A stretch of 55,019 bases of DNA from Amoeboradix gromovi (Eukaryota > Sanchytriomycota > Sanchytriomycetes > Sanchytriales > Sanchytriaceae): positions 1-55,019 of the forward strand of contig JADGIF010000003.1 of NCBI GenBank assembly GCA_018985225.1, written 5' to 3'. Positions 18,562-27,907 of this stretch are shown in pieces (within the stretch, counting starts at the first letter, position 1; every line of letters starts with the position of its first letter). The notes beneath the pieces were generated by a model that was given only the letters and a program-made list of their open reading frames with translations, was not told the DNA's origin and searched no databases. A program made the position numbers and the translations under genes.

Positions 18562-20052
18562 TTAGTTTATAATTACCGATTCATTTGCAAACATTAGATG
18601 CGCTGACATGATCATACAAGCTGTCAAGTGATTCACTATCATATTTCTTAGGTAGTCATCTTTAAGAAATGGCTCAATATTGTTCACAAAAGAGTCCTCA
18701 GTGCCCTTATACTCTAACAACCTCAGCGTTATCAACTGCTTCAAGTCTCCAATTAACAGAGATATCTTGTCATATACTTCTGTTTTTGCTTCTAAACCAT
18801 TTGAAATATGAAGAAATCCTAGCAAAGGCGAATAAATGAAGAGCGTATACAAGCTACCATATTTAACATAATCTTTAAATTTACTGGGTAAATCGCTTGG
18901 GGATGAGAGTATAAGCAACGGCATTCTGTATAAATTAGGCAGGTTAAATTTCCTAGAACTCTGACAATCTATCATAAGCAACAATGGCTTGCGGGTGAAC
19001 GGTACCAGATCCGAAGGGTAAAGCACCGACGAGTCTACAGCGTTCTTATCTAAAGAGTGATTTGACACATCCAGGCAATTCAGGCCGTATTCAAATAGAG
19101 AAGAAATGTTATCTGACATGTCATTAGAATACAAGACTGATTCCGAAGATATATAAATAAAAATGGTCGATTGAGCTTGTTTAAATGCACCAGCCAGGTA
19201 AGTCAGCAAGGTAGAGAACGATGGTTTATATAGGAGATACTTTTTAGGAAATAACGGATTAGCTACTGAATTGGCTGATGAGTTGCTCTTGTTTACCTCG
19301 AGTAGTTGTAAAATCCTATACATGTCGACCGTAAGCTCGCTGCATTTTATTTGAGATCCAATACCACCAATAATAATGGATTCACTTAAGGCACCTGTAG
19401 ATGGAGTATTGGCAACAGATAACCTCATTGATTCCGGTTTTAAGTTTCTTACGCTAGAATCTTGCAAGCACTTGGTAAATGAAGCGATTTCTTGTAAAAC
19501 CAATATCCATTCTTTACTGTCATCGCCTTGGAAGGTTGACGAATATTGATCTATTAATTTTTGTAGCTCAAGATACAATTGACAAGTAAGGTCCAACTCA
19601 TTACAAAGTAAGCACACGATACAGTACCTGCAATAGTATCTTAATTTCTTCACCACCAACGTAGGATTCTTGAGGTCAAAAAGATTGTTAAAGTACTGAC
19701 GATCACGAATGGCATCGTAAAACACTTTGGACTCGTACAAATAAGTAGTATCCGAAGTTCTAAGATAATAATGATAATAGAGTTGGCCAATTTTGGATGC
19801 AATTTCACCAATTTCATATCGTTTTAATCGGTACTCATCGTTTAAAATTTGACGGTGAGTCTGTTGAAATCGCCATAGTCTTGAAAACAACTCAAATGTC
19901 TTTTGGAAGTAAGTTTGCCATTGCTTGTTTACGCTTAAAGGAGATAGATCACGAAGCTGATTAAAGAGTTGATGCGATTTCTCTAGCATATGAGTGAACT
20001 CAGCAACAGTTTCACTAGCTTCAGGCTTTGAGTCCGTACCGGATACTGACAT
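18562..20052 (-). CDS. SCAI: SCAI-family protein
   Basis: This 496-aa protein contains the distinctive conserved core of SCAI (suppressor of cancer cell invasion): LFSRLWRFQQTHRQIL, RYEIGEIASKIGQLYYHYYLRTS, FYDAIRDRQYF and KKLRYYCRYCIVCLL. Later blocks KPLLLMIDCQSS and LFIYSPLLGFL also fit the family. In mammals SCAI is a nuclear protein that restrains MRTF/SRF transcription and acts with 53BP1 in double-strand break repair. The gene is found in animals, plants and many protists but not in budding yeast. The start is the first ATG. Identification is strong. Confidence 0.9.
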   Translation of the reverse strand: MSVSGTDSKPEASETVAEFTHMLEKSHQLFNQLRDLSPLSVNKQWQTYFQKTFELFSRLWRFQQTHRQILNDEYRLKRYEIGEIASKIGQLYYHYYLRTSDTTYLYESKVFYDAIRDRQYFNNLFDLKNPTLVVKKLRYYCRYCIVCLLCNELDLTCQLYLELQKLIDQYSSTFQGDDSKEWILVLQEIASFTKCLQDSSVRNLKPESMRLSVANTPSTGALSESIIIGGIGSQIKCSELTVDMYRILQLLEVNKSNSSANSVANPLFPKKYLLYKPSFSTLLTYLAGAFKQAQSTIFIYISSESVLYSNDMSDNISSLFEYGLNCLDVSNHSLDKNAVDSSVLYPSDLVPFTRKPLLLMIDCQSSRKFNLPNLYRMPLLILSSPSDLPSKFKDYVKYGSLYTLFIYSPLLGFLHISNGLEAKTEVYDKISLLIGDLKQLITLRLLEYKGTEDSFVNNIEPFLKDDYLRNMIVNHLTACMIMSAHLMFANESVIIN

Positions 20053-20111
20053 TCTAGATAATAAAGAGTTTGAAAAATGATTGAGTCAAATAAATTTATT
20101 CGTTTGTTGGA

Positions 20112-20324
20112 TTATTTGATTTTTCGCTTGAACTGCTTTAAATCGAATTCGTAATTACTCTTTATCTCTTCTACGGGCTTTTTTCTGTAAAAGTTATTGT
20201 CCCAATCGACATTATATAGCTTAGCTATTGGATTAGTCACTAATGGCGAGTCAGATCTAGATAACCCTAATTCTATTGTGAACTCTATTCGAGGCTTTTG
20301 AAATGCTTCTTTTAATAGACTCAT
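20112..20324 (-). CDS. Small basic protein, 70 aa, unknown
   Basis: An ATG frame (MSLLKEAFQKPRIEFTIELG) runs co-directionally 59 bp upstream of SCAI. The protein ends in a basic KQFKRKIK tail and contains YNVDWDNNFYRKKP. It has no signal peptide or membrane helix. The downstream sequence is AT-rich and could carry the poly(A) signal. No family recognised; confidence comes from codon texture and spacing. Confidence 0.45.
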   Translation of the reverse strand: MSLLKEAFQKPRIEFTIELGLSRSDSPLVTNPIAKLYNVDWDNNFYRKKPVEEIKSNYEFDLKQFKRKIK

Positions 20325-20449
20325 TGTGTTTTATCCTAGGGTAGTTCGCTAAACGCCCCACTCTGTAATGGGGCACTTTCTGCATGCGTTCTAAAGAACT
20401 AAGTCGAATCCATGTATTTCATTACAATACCACGATACGTTGTGGTTGT

Positions 20450-20610
20450 GATACAACAAATTAATTCCTCCTCATTAAAATCGCTGCTTTACGGGAGAAT
20501 CAAAAATTTACGCAGAGAACCTGACAAAGCCAGCTTATTCATTACAGCGGTTGCTCACGATTCCACAACCATAGGGCCGGATTGAATAAGCATAGGTAAA
20601 CATCAAATGT
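20450..20610 (-). mobile_element. Decayed 3' end of a Fanzor-type element (copy F)
   Basis: On the minus strand, GGTTGTGGAATCGTGAGCAA followed by CCGCTGTAAT aligns with the conserved block of copies A-E. Downstream TTGATTCTCCCGTAAAGCAG corresponds to the tail hairpin. The preceding ATTTGATGTTTACCTATGCT corresponds to the final nuclease codons and is out of frame. Confidence 0.6.
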
Positions 20611-20676
20611 ATGATCCTTACTACCCTGTGTTCGCTATCTGCTTTCAAATAAGAAGGCAATTGATGATAAACAAGT

Positions 20677-20820
20677 GAGACATCAAATATAAAAACTGGA
20701 CTAACATTCTGTAAAATGAAAATTGGTATAATAGAAGATCTTTTATTAATGATAGCATTTCCTCCGTATGGTGCACCTCCTTTAAAAACGAGTTAGTCTA
20801 GTTTTTATATTTGGTGTCCC
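20677..20820 (+). mobile_element. Minimal TIR element, 144 bp (copy M2)
   Basis: The left end is GAGACATCAAATATAAAAAC and the right end is the inverse form ending TATATTTGGTGTCCC. A perfect 4-bp duplication, AAGT, flanks both sides (20673-20676 and 20821-20824). Between the ends only the last part of the family's internal tail ORF remains (SFINDSISSVWCTSFKNELV then TAG). This is the smallest copy here and the only one with an exact target-site duplication. Confidence 0.85.
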
Positions 20821-20934
20821 AAGTTTTCGAGTTTTGTAATTGGAAAAATCTAGAAATAAAGTATACTGGTAAAGAAAAAGTTATTTAGTCACATGTTTTA
20901 TTCAATAAACATCGATAGTTGCGATATTCGACAG

Positions 20935-23900
20935 CTAAAAGTCAAAGTTCTGTATCAACTTATGCCTCTGTATCATATTCTTGAAATATTTCTTATCAAA
21001 AAACTCCTGTAGAGTAACGTATCCGCCGCCAACTCGCACCATTATATCAGGTCCACGCAGCTTCAAGTTCAATACCTTGGTATCACTTGCATCGAACCTG
21101 TATTTACCGCGTGCTAAAAAGGTTATGGGAAATGTTAACAGCATTGAGTTTACACTCTTTGCAAACCTCACATCCAAAGGATCATCAGAGTTGGGCCTGT
21201 AGATGAAGTAAGTTATGTTGAATGTTCTATCTTGGATTCTTTCTGATCTCCCCAAAACTGGCTTTTTAAATTTATTTAGAAACGGGCTTTTAAATGTTCC
21301 ATCCGTAGTGTTTGCTGCTTCTGAATTTATACTGACTTGATATGACTTATGATTTGGTGCTGTTTTAATCGACGTTGCTGAAGAAACGCTGTCTGTGTCT
21401 TTCAAATTTGGCATTCTAAATTTCACAGTTTTCTTAAGCTTGACTTCCTCTTTTGATATTAAACTGAAGAAATCTACGTCCTTTGAGTTTCCGCTTATGT
21501 TGCTCTTGAATATCCCTATTTCGCTTATTATATGGCTTAGTAAATCTGATAATTCCGAATCCTCCAGTTTGTTCAATCTATCGGACATTTCGCTTATTTT
21601 AATTTTTATTTCCATATAATTCTTAAGCATTACATCTTCATACTGTTCCATTTTTAAAACATTCTCTATTATGCTAGTTATCAATTTTTGATTTTTATTA
21701 TTGTCTTCCGCCATTGTAGATGCATTTGAGACGCTTTTTGTTGCATTGATTCCCGTAGAAAATGAGTTGCTTTTTAAATCCTCGTTCTCTGAAACCTGTC
21801 CACTATCTAGAAATGCTGAATCTTGCTGCAACTCAGAAAAACTTGATTGGTTGCTATTTTTGCATGCCAATGATTTATATCCCGAGTCTACTGTACTATT
21901 TGATATTTGACTGCCTTCAACTACTGCATCTAAAGACTTGTTGACTATTTGATTTAAAACGTGTTCATCAACTGAGTCCAAGTGGGTCAGAGTAGAGTCA
22001 TTGGCAGATGTGCGAGAAACGCTATTATCATCGCTGCTCAAGGGAACAGTGGCAACTAAATTTTTTTGTAGCCTACTATCAGCAATAAGACTGCCAAAAT
22101 CATTGTCTGAGAACGTATTTCCACTTATCACACAATCTTGTGTTTTTGCACCTATAGTACCAGCATTTTTATCAGGAATCACCTTGCGACTCAAAAGATT
22201 GTCTGTCGTTTTATGGTCAATAGGAAGAGCAGTAGAAGAAAAAGTAGATTCTAAGGTTTCGAGATCCGTACTGACTTGCTGCTCTCCAGGCTCTTGTGCG
22301 TCCTTATCAATCGACGCAGCCTCCTCATGACGTGCTTCCAGTGTCCCAGAGGCCGTTCTTTTGTCAAGTTCCTCTGCGTTTCTGCCTGCTTCCTCATCAC
22401 CTGTTTCAGAAAACTCTTTGTCAGCTGCATCGACTTGCTGCTCTTCAGGCTCTTGTGCATCCTTACCAATCGACGCAGCCTCCTCATGACGTGCTTCCAG
22501 TGTCCCAGAGGCCGTTCTTTTGTCAAGTTCCTCTGCGTTTCTGCCTGCTTCTGGCTTGGCTAGCTGTTCTTTGAATTGCTCAAAGTTCTCAACAATCCTA
22601 GTTTCATTTTTCTTATTATATGGCCTTCCTTCAATCGGAGAAATCAGGTTTTTGTTTACTGACACTGCTTCAGCAGTATCAACGTTAGAGATGTTATTCA
22701 AGCTTCTAACACCTGCATTTCCTTCATCTAATCTTGAAACTGAGTCAGTATCTACCGTTTCTTCTGGGTCGGGTTTTATCAACTTGCCTTTGGATATCAA
22801 CATTTTCTGATCACTGTGGTCATTTATAGCATCTTTATTAGCAACCTCAATCTTCTCATCAGTAGTTGCCTCAATCAGAAAAGCATCTTGCATACCGCCA
22901 TAACCAGTTTGATCATCTAGGGCCATAGAATTTTCAAGGTACATGTTGCCACTGTGATCTTCACTGCCATCCGTCAAGTTTAGTTTAAAATCAGTGTCAA
23001 TTACATCAGCAGGTTCCGTACAGTTAAGTTCTTTAGTAGATGCTTCAGCTGCTTTAGAGCCTGGAGCAGCTGAAGAGCTAGATAAAGCCATCTTTTGGGT
23101 TGTCTGACAATCTTTTTTTTTATTTCTCAACTTTGCTACTTTCTCAACTGCGATACCTGCTGTGTATTTGCTCTTGACTGTAGGTGCTATATTCATAGAG
23201 AGGTCTGGTATAATCTTGTTCAATGAATCCGCTTCTTGGACGAATACAGACCCCGTAGTTCTGTATCTGGACCTACTTGTATTTATATCTAATTGAGACG
23301 CAGTGTCTATAGCAGGAAGCTCAACCTCTTCCACAACGGTATCAGGCAAATCGTCTTGAATTGCACTTAAATCTTTGACTTTGGATGAGTCCGATAAATT
23401 TAGTGACAAGTCGTGTCCGGATCCACTTGCAACATTACCAGAAATTTGGTCGTTATTAGCAGATTCTAGGGAAATAAGGTTATCAGAAACTGTAGTTATT
23501 GACTCAGATCTAAGACTCGTTGAATCAAAATCACCAAAACTAGAATTAGTGCTCAGGTTTATAGCTGAGTCAATTGAATGCTTGAAAACTAATTGAGGAG
23601 TTTTCTTCAAATGCAGACAAGATGAGCCATCTAATGATCTACCAATACTTAACTTAGACGATTCTTTTGATGCATTCGATGTTACATCATTAGATGGACT
23701 TAGCTTCTGCTTTCTATCCTGTACTTTATGTTTAATATTAGGACTGGACGGTGTATTACTTTTAGATTCTAAAAAACGCTCGTCTAAAGACTCATTTTGA
23801 ATCGCTTCAGGTTCGGTGTCGATATCTATCCATGGTGTTTGATTGTATTTATGGTACTTGTGGTTTAAACTGTCATATGAAGTATCAATAGTATCATCGA

Positions 23901-24111
23901 TAGATGTACTTTTGTGCAGCAGCGGGATGACGCTCTCAGAAATCTGCTGAGCATCTTTGTTGATGGTTGTAGCGATGCAGCTAATTGATTTTTTAGTTTT
24001 AAAGTTGGGCTCATTTGAAAAGGAGTAATTCTTAATAAATCTCAAGAGTTCAGCCCTTCTATAACTCTGGTACTCTAAGTATTTAAGATGTTGAGATTTC
24101 TTTTGCTTCAT
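20935..24111 (-). CDS. Large disordered protein with C-terminal GAS2/GAR domain
   Basis: This 1058-aa protein starts at ATG 24111 with a basic helix (KKSQHLKYLEYQSYRRAELLRF). Roughly 750 residues of Ser/Asp/Asn/Glu-rich, probably disordered sequence follow, with an internal duplication (see repeat). A short coiled coil occurs near residues 815-870. The last 75 residues form a GAR domain, with LARGKYRF and the signature IMVRVGGGYVTLQEFFDK. GAR domains bind microtubules; in GAS2 and spectraplakins they are paired with calponin-homology domains that bind actin. No CH domain is visible here, so this looks like a GAR-only microtubule-associated protein. Confidence 0.75.
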   Translation of the reverse strand: MKQKKSQHLKYLEYQSYRRAELLRFIKNYSFSNEPNFKTKKSISCIATTINKDAQQISESVIPLLHKSTSIDDTIDTSYDSLNHKYHKYNQTPWIDIDTEPEAIQNESLDERFLESKSNTPSSPNIKHKVQDRKQKLSPSNDVTSNASKESSKLSIGRSLDGSSCLHLKKTPQLVFKHSIDSAINLSTNSSFGDFDSTSLRSESITTVSDNLISLESANNDQISGNVASGSGHDLSLNLSDSSKVKDLSAIQDDLPDTVVEEVELPAIDTASQLDINTSRSRYRTTGSVFVQEADSLNKIIPDLSMNIAPTVKSKYTAGIAVEKVAKLRNKKKDCQTTQKMALSSSSAAPGSKAAEASTKELNCTEPADVIDTDFKLNLTDGSEDHSGNMYLENSMALDDQTGYGGMQDAFLIEATTDEKIEVANKDAINDHSDQKMLISKGKLIKPDPEETVDTDSVSRLDEGNAGVRSLNNISNVDTAEAVSVNKNLISPIEGRPYNKKNETRIVENFEQFKEQLAKPEAGRNAEELDKRTASGTLEARHEEAASIGKDAQEPEEQQVDAADKEFSETGDEEAGRNAEELDKRTASGTLEARHEEAASIDKDAQEPGEQQVSTDLETLESTFSSTALPIDHKTTDNLLSRKVIPDKNAGTIGAKTQDCVISGNTFSDNDFGSLIADSRLQKNLVATVPLSSDDNSVSRTSANDSTLTHLDSVDEHVLNQIVNKSLDAVVEGSQISNSTVDSGYKSLACKNSNQSSFSELQQDSAFLDSGQVSENEDLKSNSFSTGINATKSVSNASTMAEDNNKNQKLITSIIENVLKMEQYEDVMLKNYMEIKIKISEMSDRLNKLEDSELSDLLSHIISEIGIFKSNISGNSKDVDFFSLISKEEVKLKKTVKFRMPNLKDTDSVSSATSIKTAPNHKSYQVSINSEAANTTDGTFKSPFLNKFKKPVLGRSERIQDRTFNITYFIYRPNSDDPLDVRFAKSVNSMLLTFPITFLARGKYRFDASDTKVLNLKLRGPDIMVRVGGGYVTLQEFFDKKYFKNMIQRHKLIQNFDF
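22273..22552 (-). repeat. Direct repeat, 159-bp period, within the GAR-domain gene
   Basis: About 120 bp starting at 22273 recur almost unchanged at 22432, a 159-bp (53-codon) offset. The protein shows it as two copies of a block containing AGRNAEELDKRTASGTLEAR and EEAASI-KDAQEP. Near-identity at the DNA level implies a recent tandem duplication that kept frame. Confidence 0.9.
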
Positions 24112-24217
24112 AATACAAATCTCCTGATTGGGATTTGTAATGACAAGAATTGCGAATCGGCCAATCAGGAAAGAATATGTGGCATTTTACAGACTTAAAA
24201 ATTTATTTTGATTAAAA

Positions 24218-25012
24218 TCAAATTGACTTTGGAGATTTGGGAGGAAGTTTATCTTCGTCAAGGATATGGTTAACAATGTTGTTGGCAATATCATCAGAGT
24301 TCTGATCAGATTTAGTTAAACGGACATAATGCCAGCCTAGATCAAGATGCTTTGCAATAGGATCATTTTTATCCATAACATAAATAGGCATAAGAACTTG
24401 TTTATCGTTATCAGGGAGAAATTCTTTTAGCAAATGAACTGACTTAGTCTGGGAAAATGACATATTACCTAGATCTTTGCAAAGAATATCTTCACTGACA
24501 TCATTTTTGCAGAGAGCTGATGCTATACTGGAATTGTTTTGCATTAGTTTACCATCTTTGCTCAAAATTGCACTGGAAATTATAAAGGAATTACCGCGCT
24601 GTTTGTCTTTCTCGCTTACAGAAAGAACTTTCGTTTCCCATCCGGGAGAGGTCTGTTTATCCGAAAATGTTCTAGTTGTCCATTCCTGTGTTTCTGCAGT
24701 AGGTTTAGATTTACGATAAGTTTGACGAGGCTCTCTTTGATTGTCTTTTTGGTTGTGTCTACTAGCGCCACGCTTGACTTTCCCCCCTCTAGAAGTAGTG
24801 GGAAGCACTTTGCTTAGCTTGTTTATCTCGTTATCCAACGTTTTTTGAAATTCTTCTTTTTCTTTTTTAGCCTGATCAACGTCAGAATCTTTTTTGCTCT
24901 TACTTTTCATGTTAGGGTTACTCTTCTGGTCCACAGCATTTGGATTTAAACCAGGTAACTGATTAAAATCTGGTAACGGAACAGAGCTATCATTCATATT
25001 CTTCCAATCCAT
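24218..25012 (-). CDS. Hydrophilic protein of unknown function, 264 aa
   Basis: The frame starts at an ATG (MDWKNMNDSS). The N-terminal half is rich in Lys, Asp, Ser and Gln (KSKSKKDSDVDQAKKEKEEF, RGGKVKRGASRHNQKDNQRE) and probably disordered. The C-terminal half contains better-structured segments (NSFIISSAILSKDGK, QVLMPIYVMDKNDPIAKHLDLGWHYV). It lacks a signal peptide and membrane helix. An overlapping upstream frame of 68 codons on the same strand (25200-24994) has no ATG and could not be joined by a plausible splice. A nuclear or RNA-related role would fit the composition but is not shown. Confidence 0.6.
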   Translation of the reverse strand: MDWKNMNDSSVPLPDFNQLPGLNPNAVDQKSNPNMKSKSKKDSDVDQAKKEKEEFQKTLDNEINKLSKVLPTTSRGGKVKRGASRHNQKDNQREPRQTYRKSKPTAETQEWTTRTFSDKQTSPGWETKVLSVSEKDKQRGNSFIISSAILSKDGKLMQNNSSIASALCKNDVSEDILCKDLGNMSFSQTKSVHLLKEFLPDNDKQVLMPIYVMDKNDPIAKHLDLGWHYVRLTKSDQNSDDIANNIVNHILDEDKLPPKSPKSI

Positions 25013-26000
25013 TTATAATACAAAGGAGGTAAATCCAAAATCATCTCATCTGGGAACAGATTTGTGAAATTACCACTAAAATTTATTAAACCTGGACACC
25101 TGTAAATATTAGGGAATAGAAATCGAGTAGAGATTAGACTTTTGACATGTTTGGATTTACAGCGATATAGCGGTTCAAATTCATCTCCATTGTTTAACAA
25201 ATCGAGATTATTTATATAGTAGGTGGTGTTATTGCGGCAATAAATGATTTACAATACATCCTGTTAAGATTATGCGAAATGAAAAGATTGCTAGTTGATT
25301 TGAGTTGCTGTTCTCAAGAAGGAATTCGATGCGTCCGATACTCAGTTGCGAAATTGGGCAGACGAAGAGTCTACCTAGAAATCAATGAGAGATATGAAGT
25401 CACTTAGAAATAACACTTTGAAGCAGAGACTATTCCATAAATGCAAGTCAATACAACCAGAAACTGTTTATTATAAATCAGGGGTATCGACCATTTAGTG
25501 CTTTTATGCAACTATCAATCGAGGGAAAGCGTACATTCTAGAATATTCAAATGCATAAATTACGGTCATGATGGCCATATAGATGTCAATCCAAGGCAAA
25601 AACATGCTAAATGGTATCTAGCCAAGTTCTTCGACATCTAGGAATTAGTCCAAGAATTGAAGTATATATTATTTTTATCTGTTTCCATGTGCTTAGAGAG
25701 AAAACATTACAAAGAATGGCAATGCAGGAAAGACATTCAAGACAAGACTCAAAAGCAACAAGGATGGCTATTGCATTAACAGCATTAGTTTACAATGCGT
25801 AAACTACTCTCGTCTTCTTATTCACTGAACAATGTTTTATTCAACTATTTCAAAAGTCCGTAATTAAAAGTGCAAAAGGAGTCTAAGGGGTTAGTTGTCA
25901 GCTTAGCTACTTTATGATTAAAAGAGTCTGTCTTCACTTATGAACTACTGTAGAGTATTTGATCGCAAATTTGTAAAACAGCTTTAGATTTTGTAGAATA
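25013..26000. other. Intergenic region, about 1 kb, decayed mobile-element DNA
   Basis: No intact gene was found. A 63-codon plus-strand frame at 25611-25802 shows no recognisable features. A TnpB-like relic of a second type is suspected at about 25270-25660. The promoter of the 264-aa gene would lie near 25013-25230, where a TATATAA sequence occurs on the minus strand. Confidence 0.45.
25270..25660 (+). pseudogene. Possible second-type TnpB/Fanzor C-terminal relic
   Basis: Scattered plus-strand frames read KLGRRRVYLEINERY, then after stops FKCINYGHDGHIDVN and KHAKWYLAKFF. These resemble the order of a TnpB C-terminus: a NExxTSK-like strand, a Cys-containing ribbon, a GHxDxN catalytic-type motif and a final helix. 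Several stops interrupt it, and the spacing between the parts is longer than usual. It differs from the DRDHMxARN type of the other relics, so if real it is another lineage. Confidence 0.3.
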
Positions 26001-26135
26001 AATTATTTATGAAGAATTTTTATGCATTTTTATATTATTAGGTGAATTTTTTAGGGTTTTCAAATACCTCAAACACTCGATATTCTTCATTTTCGCATAT
26101 AGTAAATGGATGTAATCCTGAACATGTCAAAACCT
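26000..26135 (+). mobile_element. Left-end fragment of an IS607/Fanzor-type element
   Basis: The sequence before and across 26106 matches the minus-strand 5' part of copy A (about 9100-9225). Shared blocks include TATGCATTTTTATATTA or a close form, ACTCGATATTCTTC and GGATGTAATCC-GAA-ATG. The similarity stops at about 26135, where the DDE-like transposase reading begins. The ATG at 26106 may therefore belong to this fragment and not to the transposase. Confidence 0.5.
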
Positions 26136-27721
26136 GGTTGGTTGGAAAAATGTAAAATTTTGTCATGTTGTACTCTCAAACGTCTACAATTAGTTCCACA
26201 AGATCTACTGGCTTTATTTTCTGATAAATCTCAAGCCCTTACGAAACAGGAACGTGATATATTCATCAAAGGTGTTATCGTAGCTTGCGAAGTAACAAGT
26301 TTATCTGCCAATACTACCAAGAAACGATTCAACTATACAATTTATCCATTTGGAAAAGTATGCAGAGGTGCTCTGACGACCTTGCTAACCATCTCGTGCC
26401 AACAATTTCAAAATATCGTAAACGATTCAAATCAATTCAAGTCTAGACACCATGGCAACAAGGGTAAAGTATTCAACCACGCACTAAATTCTCAAGAAAA
26501 AGCTTGTATCAAAGAATGGCTTTTTGACTTTGCTGAGATTTATGGCGAACAAAGACCTGGAAGAACTTATATGTATAAACAAACCAAGAGGACAAGAGAC
26601 GTTGCACTTCTCCGGCTACCTGCAGACTTTACCATTATCAAATTACATCAGATATACTCGAACTCTGAAAATGCCATTGCTATCGGATATGAGACTTTCA
26701 GACGATTATACCAGGAGTGTGATAATATACGAATAAGATCACCTAGAAGTGACATGTGATACATGCATCGAATTTAAACTGATTTTATCAACTAATGAAC
26801 TTGCAGAATCAATGTTACTAAACATTACAACGAAATTTCAAGATCACTTAAGACAAGCTAAGGTTGTTAGGGTAGACTACAATAATTACAGGACAAGGGT
26901 TGGAAAAACTACACTTTCTTTTGGCTTTAGTCAGAATCTGTGTCTCCCTCAATTAAAAGATCAACCTTCAGAGCTTTACTTTCTATCATTATTAAATGTC
27001 TCTTTATTTAGGATTTACAATGAATCAAGCAAGAGACAAGTGAATTATATTTACAGAGAAGATGTTGGAAAGAAAGGTAACAATAATGTAGCCAGAATGT
27101 TGGTAGATTATACCTGTAGACTCTCTGAACAAGCGAGAAGGTATCCAGTGTTATTCGCAGATAATTGTGTAGGACAGAATAAGAATAATACTATTGTGAA
27201 ATTACTTTGTTGGCTATGTGTGTCTGGTGTATCCGAGTCCATTCAACTCACCTTTATGATCAAATGTCATACTAAATCTAGTCCAGATAGCTGTTTTGGC
27301 CATATCAAGAAGAAATTTTACAGTCAAGATGTGTATACTGTAGGTCAGATATCAGAGGTAGTAGAATTATCTTCCACTTCTAATAGTAAGTGTATTGAAT
27401 TTCCTGGAAGGAGATTTAAAGAATATCGTTCCAAGTTGGATACCTTTTTCAATGATATCTCAGGTATTGCAGGCTATCAATCCTTTTTCATTCAAGTCTA
27501 ACACTCCTGGGAAAGTCATTTTGAAAAAGTTTATCAATGATCCAGATATTTTAGACACTATAATAGATCTTAGGTAAGATTTTCAGTTGAGTGTAGAAGA
27601 GTATGCATTTCAACCTGAAGTGTTAGAACCACCTTTTCTCACAGAGAGAAAGAAGAAAGATTTATCTAAAGTTAAGAAGTACATGCCTGAATATCTGAGA
27701 AATACTTTGTTATTTGAATGA
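26106..27721 (+). pseudogene. DDE-like transposase, RSDxCDxC / DNCxGQNKN family, broken
   Basis: Three successive frames (from 26106, from 26749 and from about 27480 to 27721) make one transposase-like protein with at least two frameshifts and one in-frame stop (near 27577). Visible motifs are GKVFNHALN, PGRTYMY, RSPRSD, CDTC, LFADNCVGQNKNN and KCHTKSSPDSCFGHIKKKF. The order Cys-pair, Asp-Asn-Cys-GQN-Lys-Asn and GHxKxxPDxxFG matches a widespread eukaryotic transposase-derived family (DUF7869-type; I suspect a Sola-like superfamily because of 4-bp duplications). The 3' end lies 96 bp before a TIR. The copy is dead and its N-terminus is uncertain. Confidence 0.65.
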
Positions 27722-27785
27722 AATAAAATAGGTTTACTTTAAATTCAATCATATAAAATATTTATCTTTGTAATTTCGATAAAAA

Positions 27786-27817
27786 TTGTCTAGTCTAGTT
27801 TTTACATAGCATGTCCC
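27786..27817 (+). repeat. Right terminal repeat of the DDE-like element
   Basis: GTCTAGTCTAGTTTTTACAT followed by AGCATGTCCC ends the transposase segment. Inverted, it reads GGGACATGCTATGTAAAAAC plus TAGACTAGAC, clearly related to the short elements' GGGACA..TAAAAACTAGACTA ends. AAGT follows immediately (27818-27821), the same tetranucleotide that flanks copy M2. No matching left terminus was found. Confidence 0.65.
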
Positions 27818-27907
27818 AAGTTGATGTTAATTAATATATATATTATATTTAAAGATTTTATATGAAGGCAGTAATATCTAGAAGATTGCGAAATATGTTT
27901 TTCAAAC

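Noticed and set aside
24994-25200. 68-codon minus-strand frame upstream of the 264-aa gene
   Set aside because: It has no ATG, and no GT..AG of acceptable length joins it in frame to the downstream gene. It could be a missed exon but cannot be supported.
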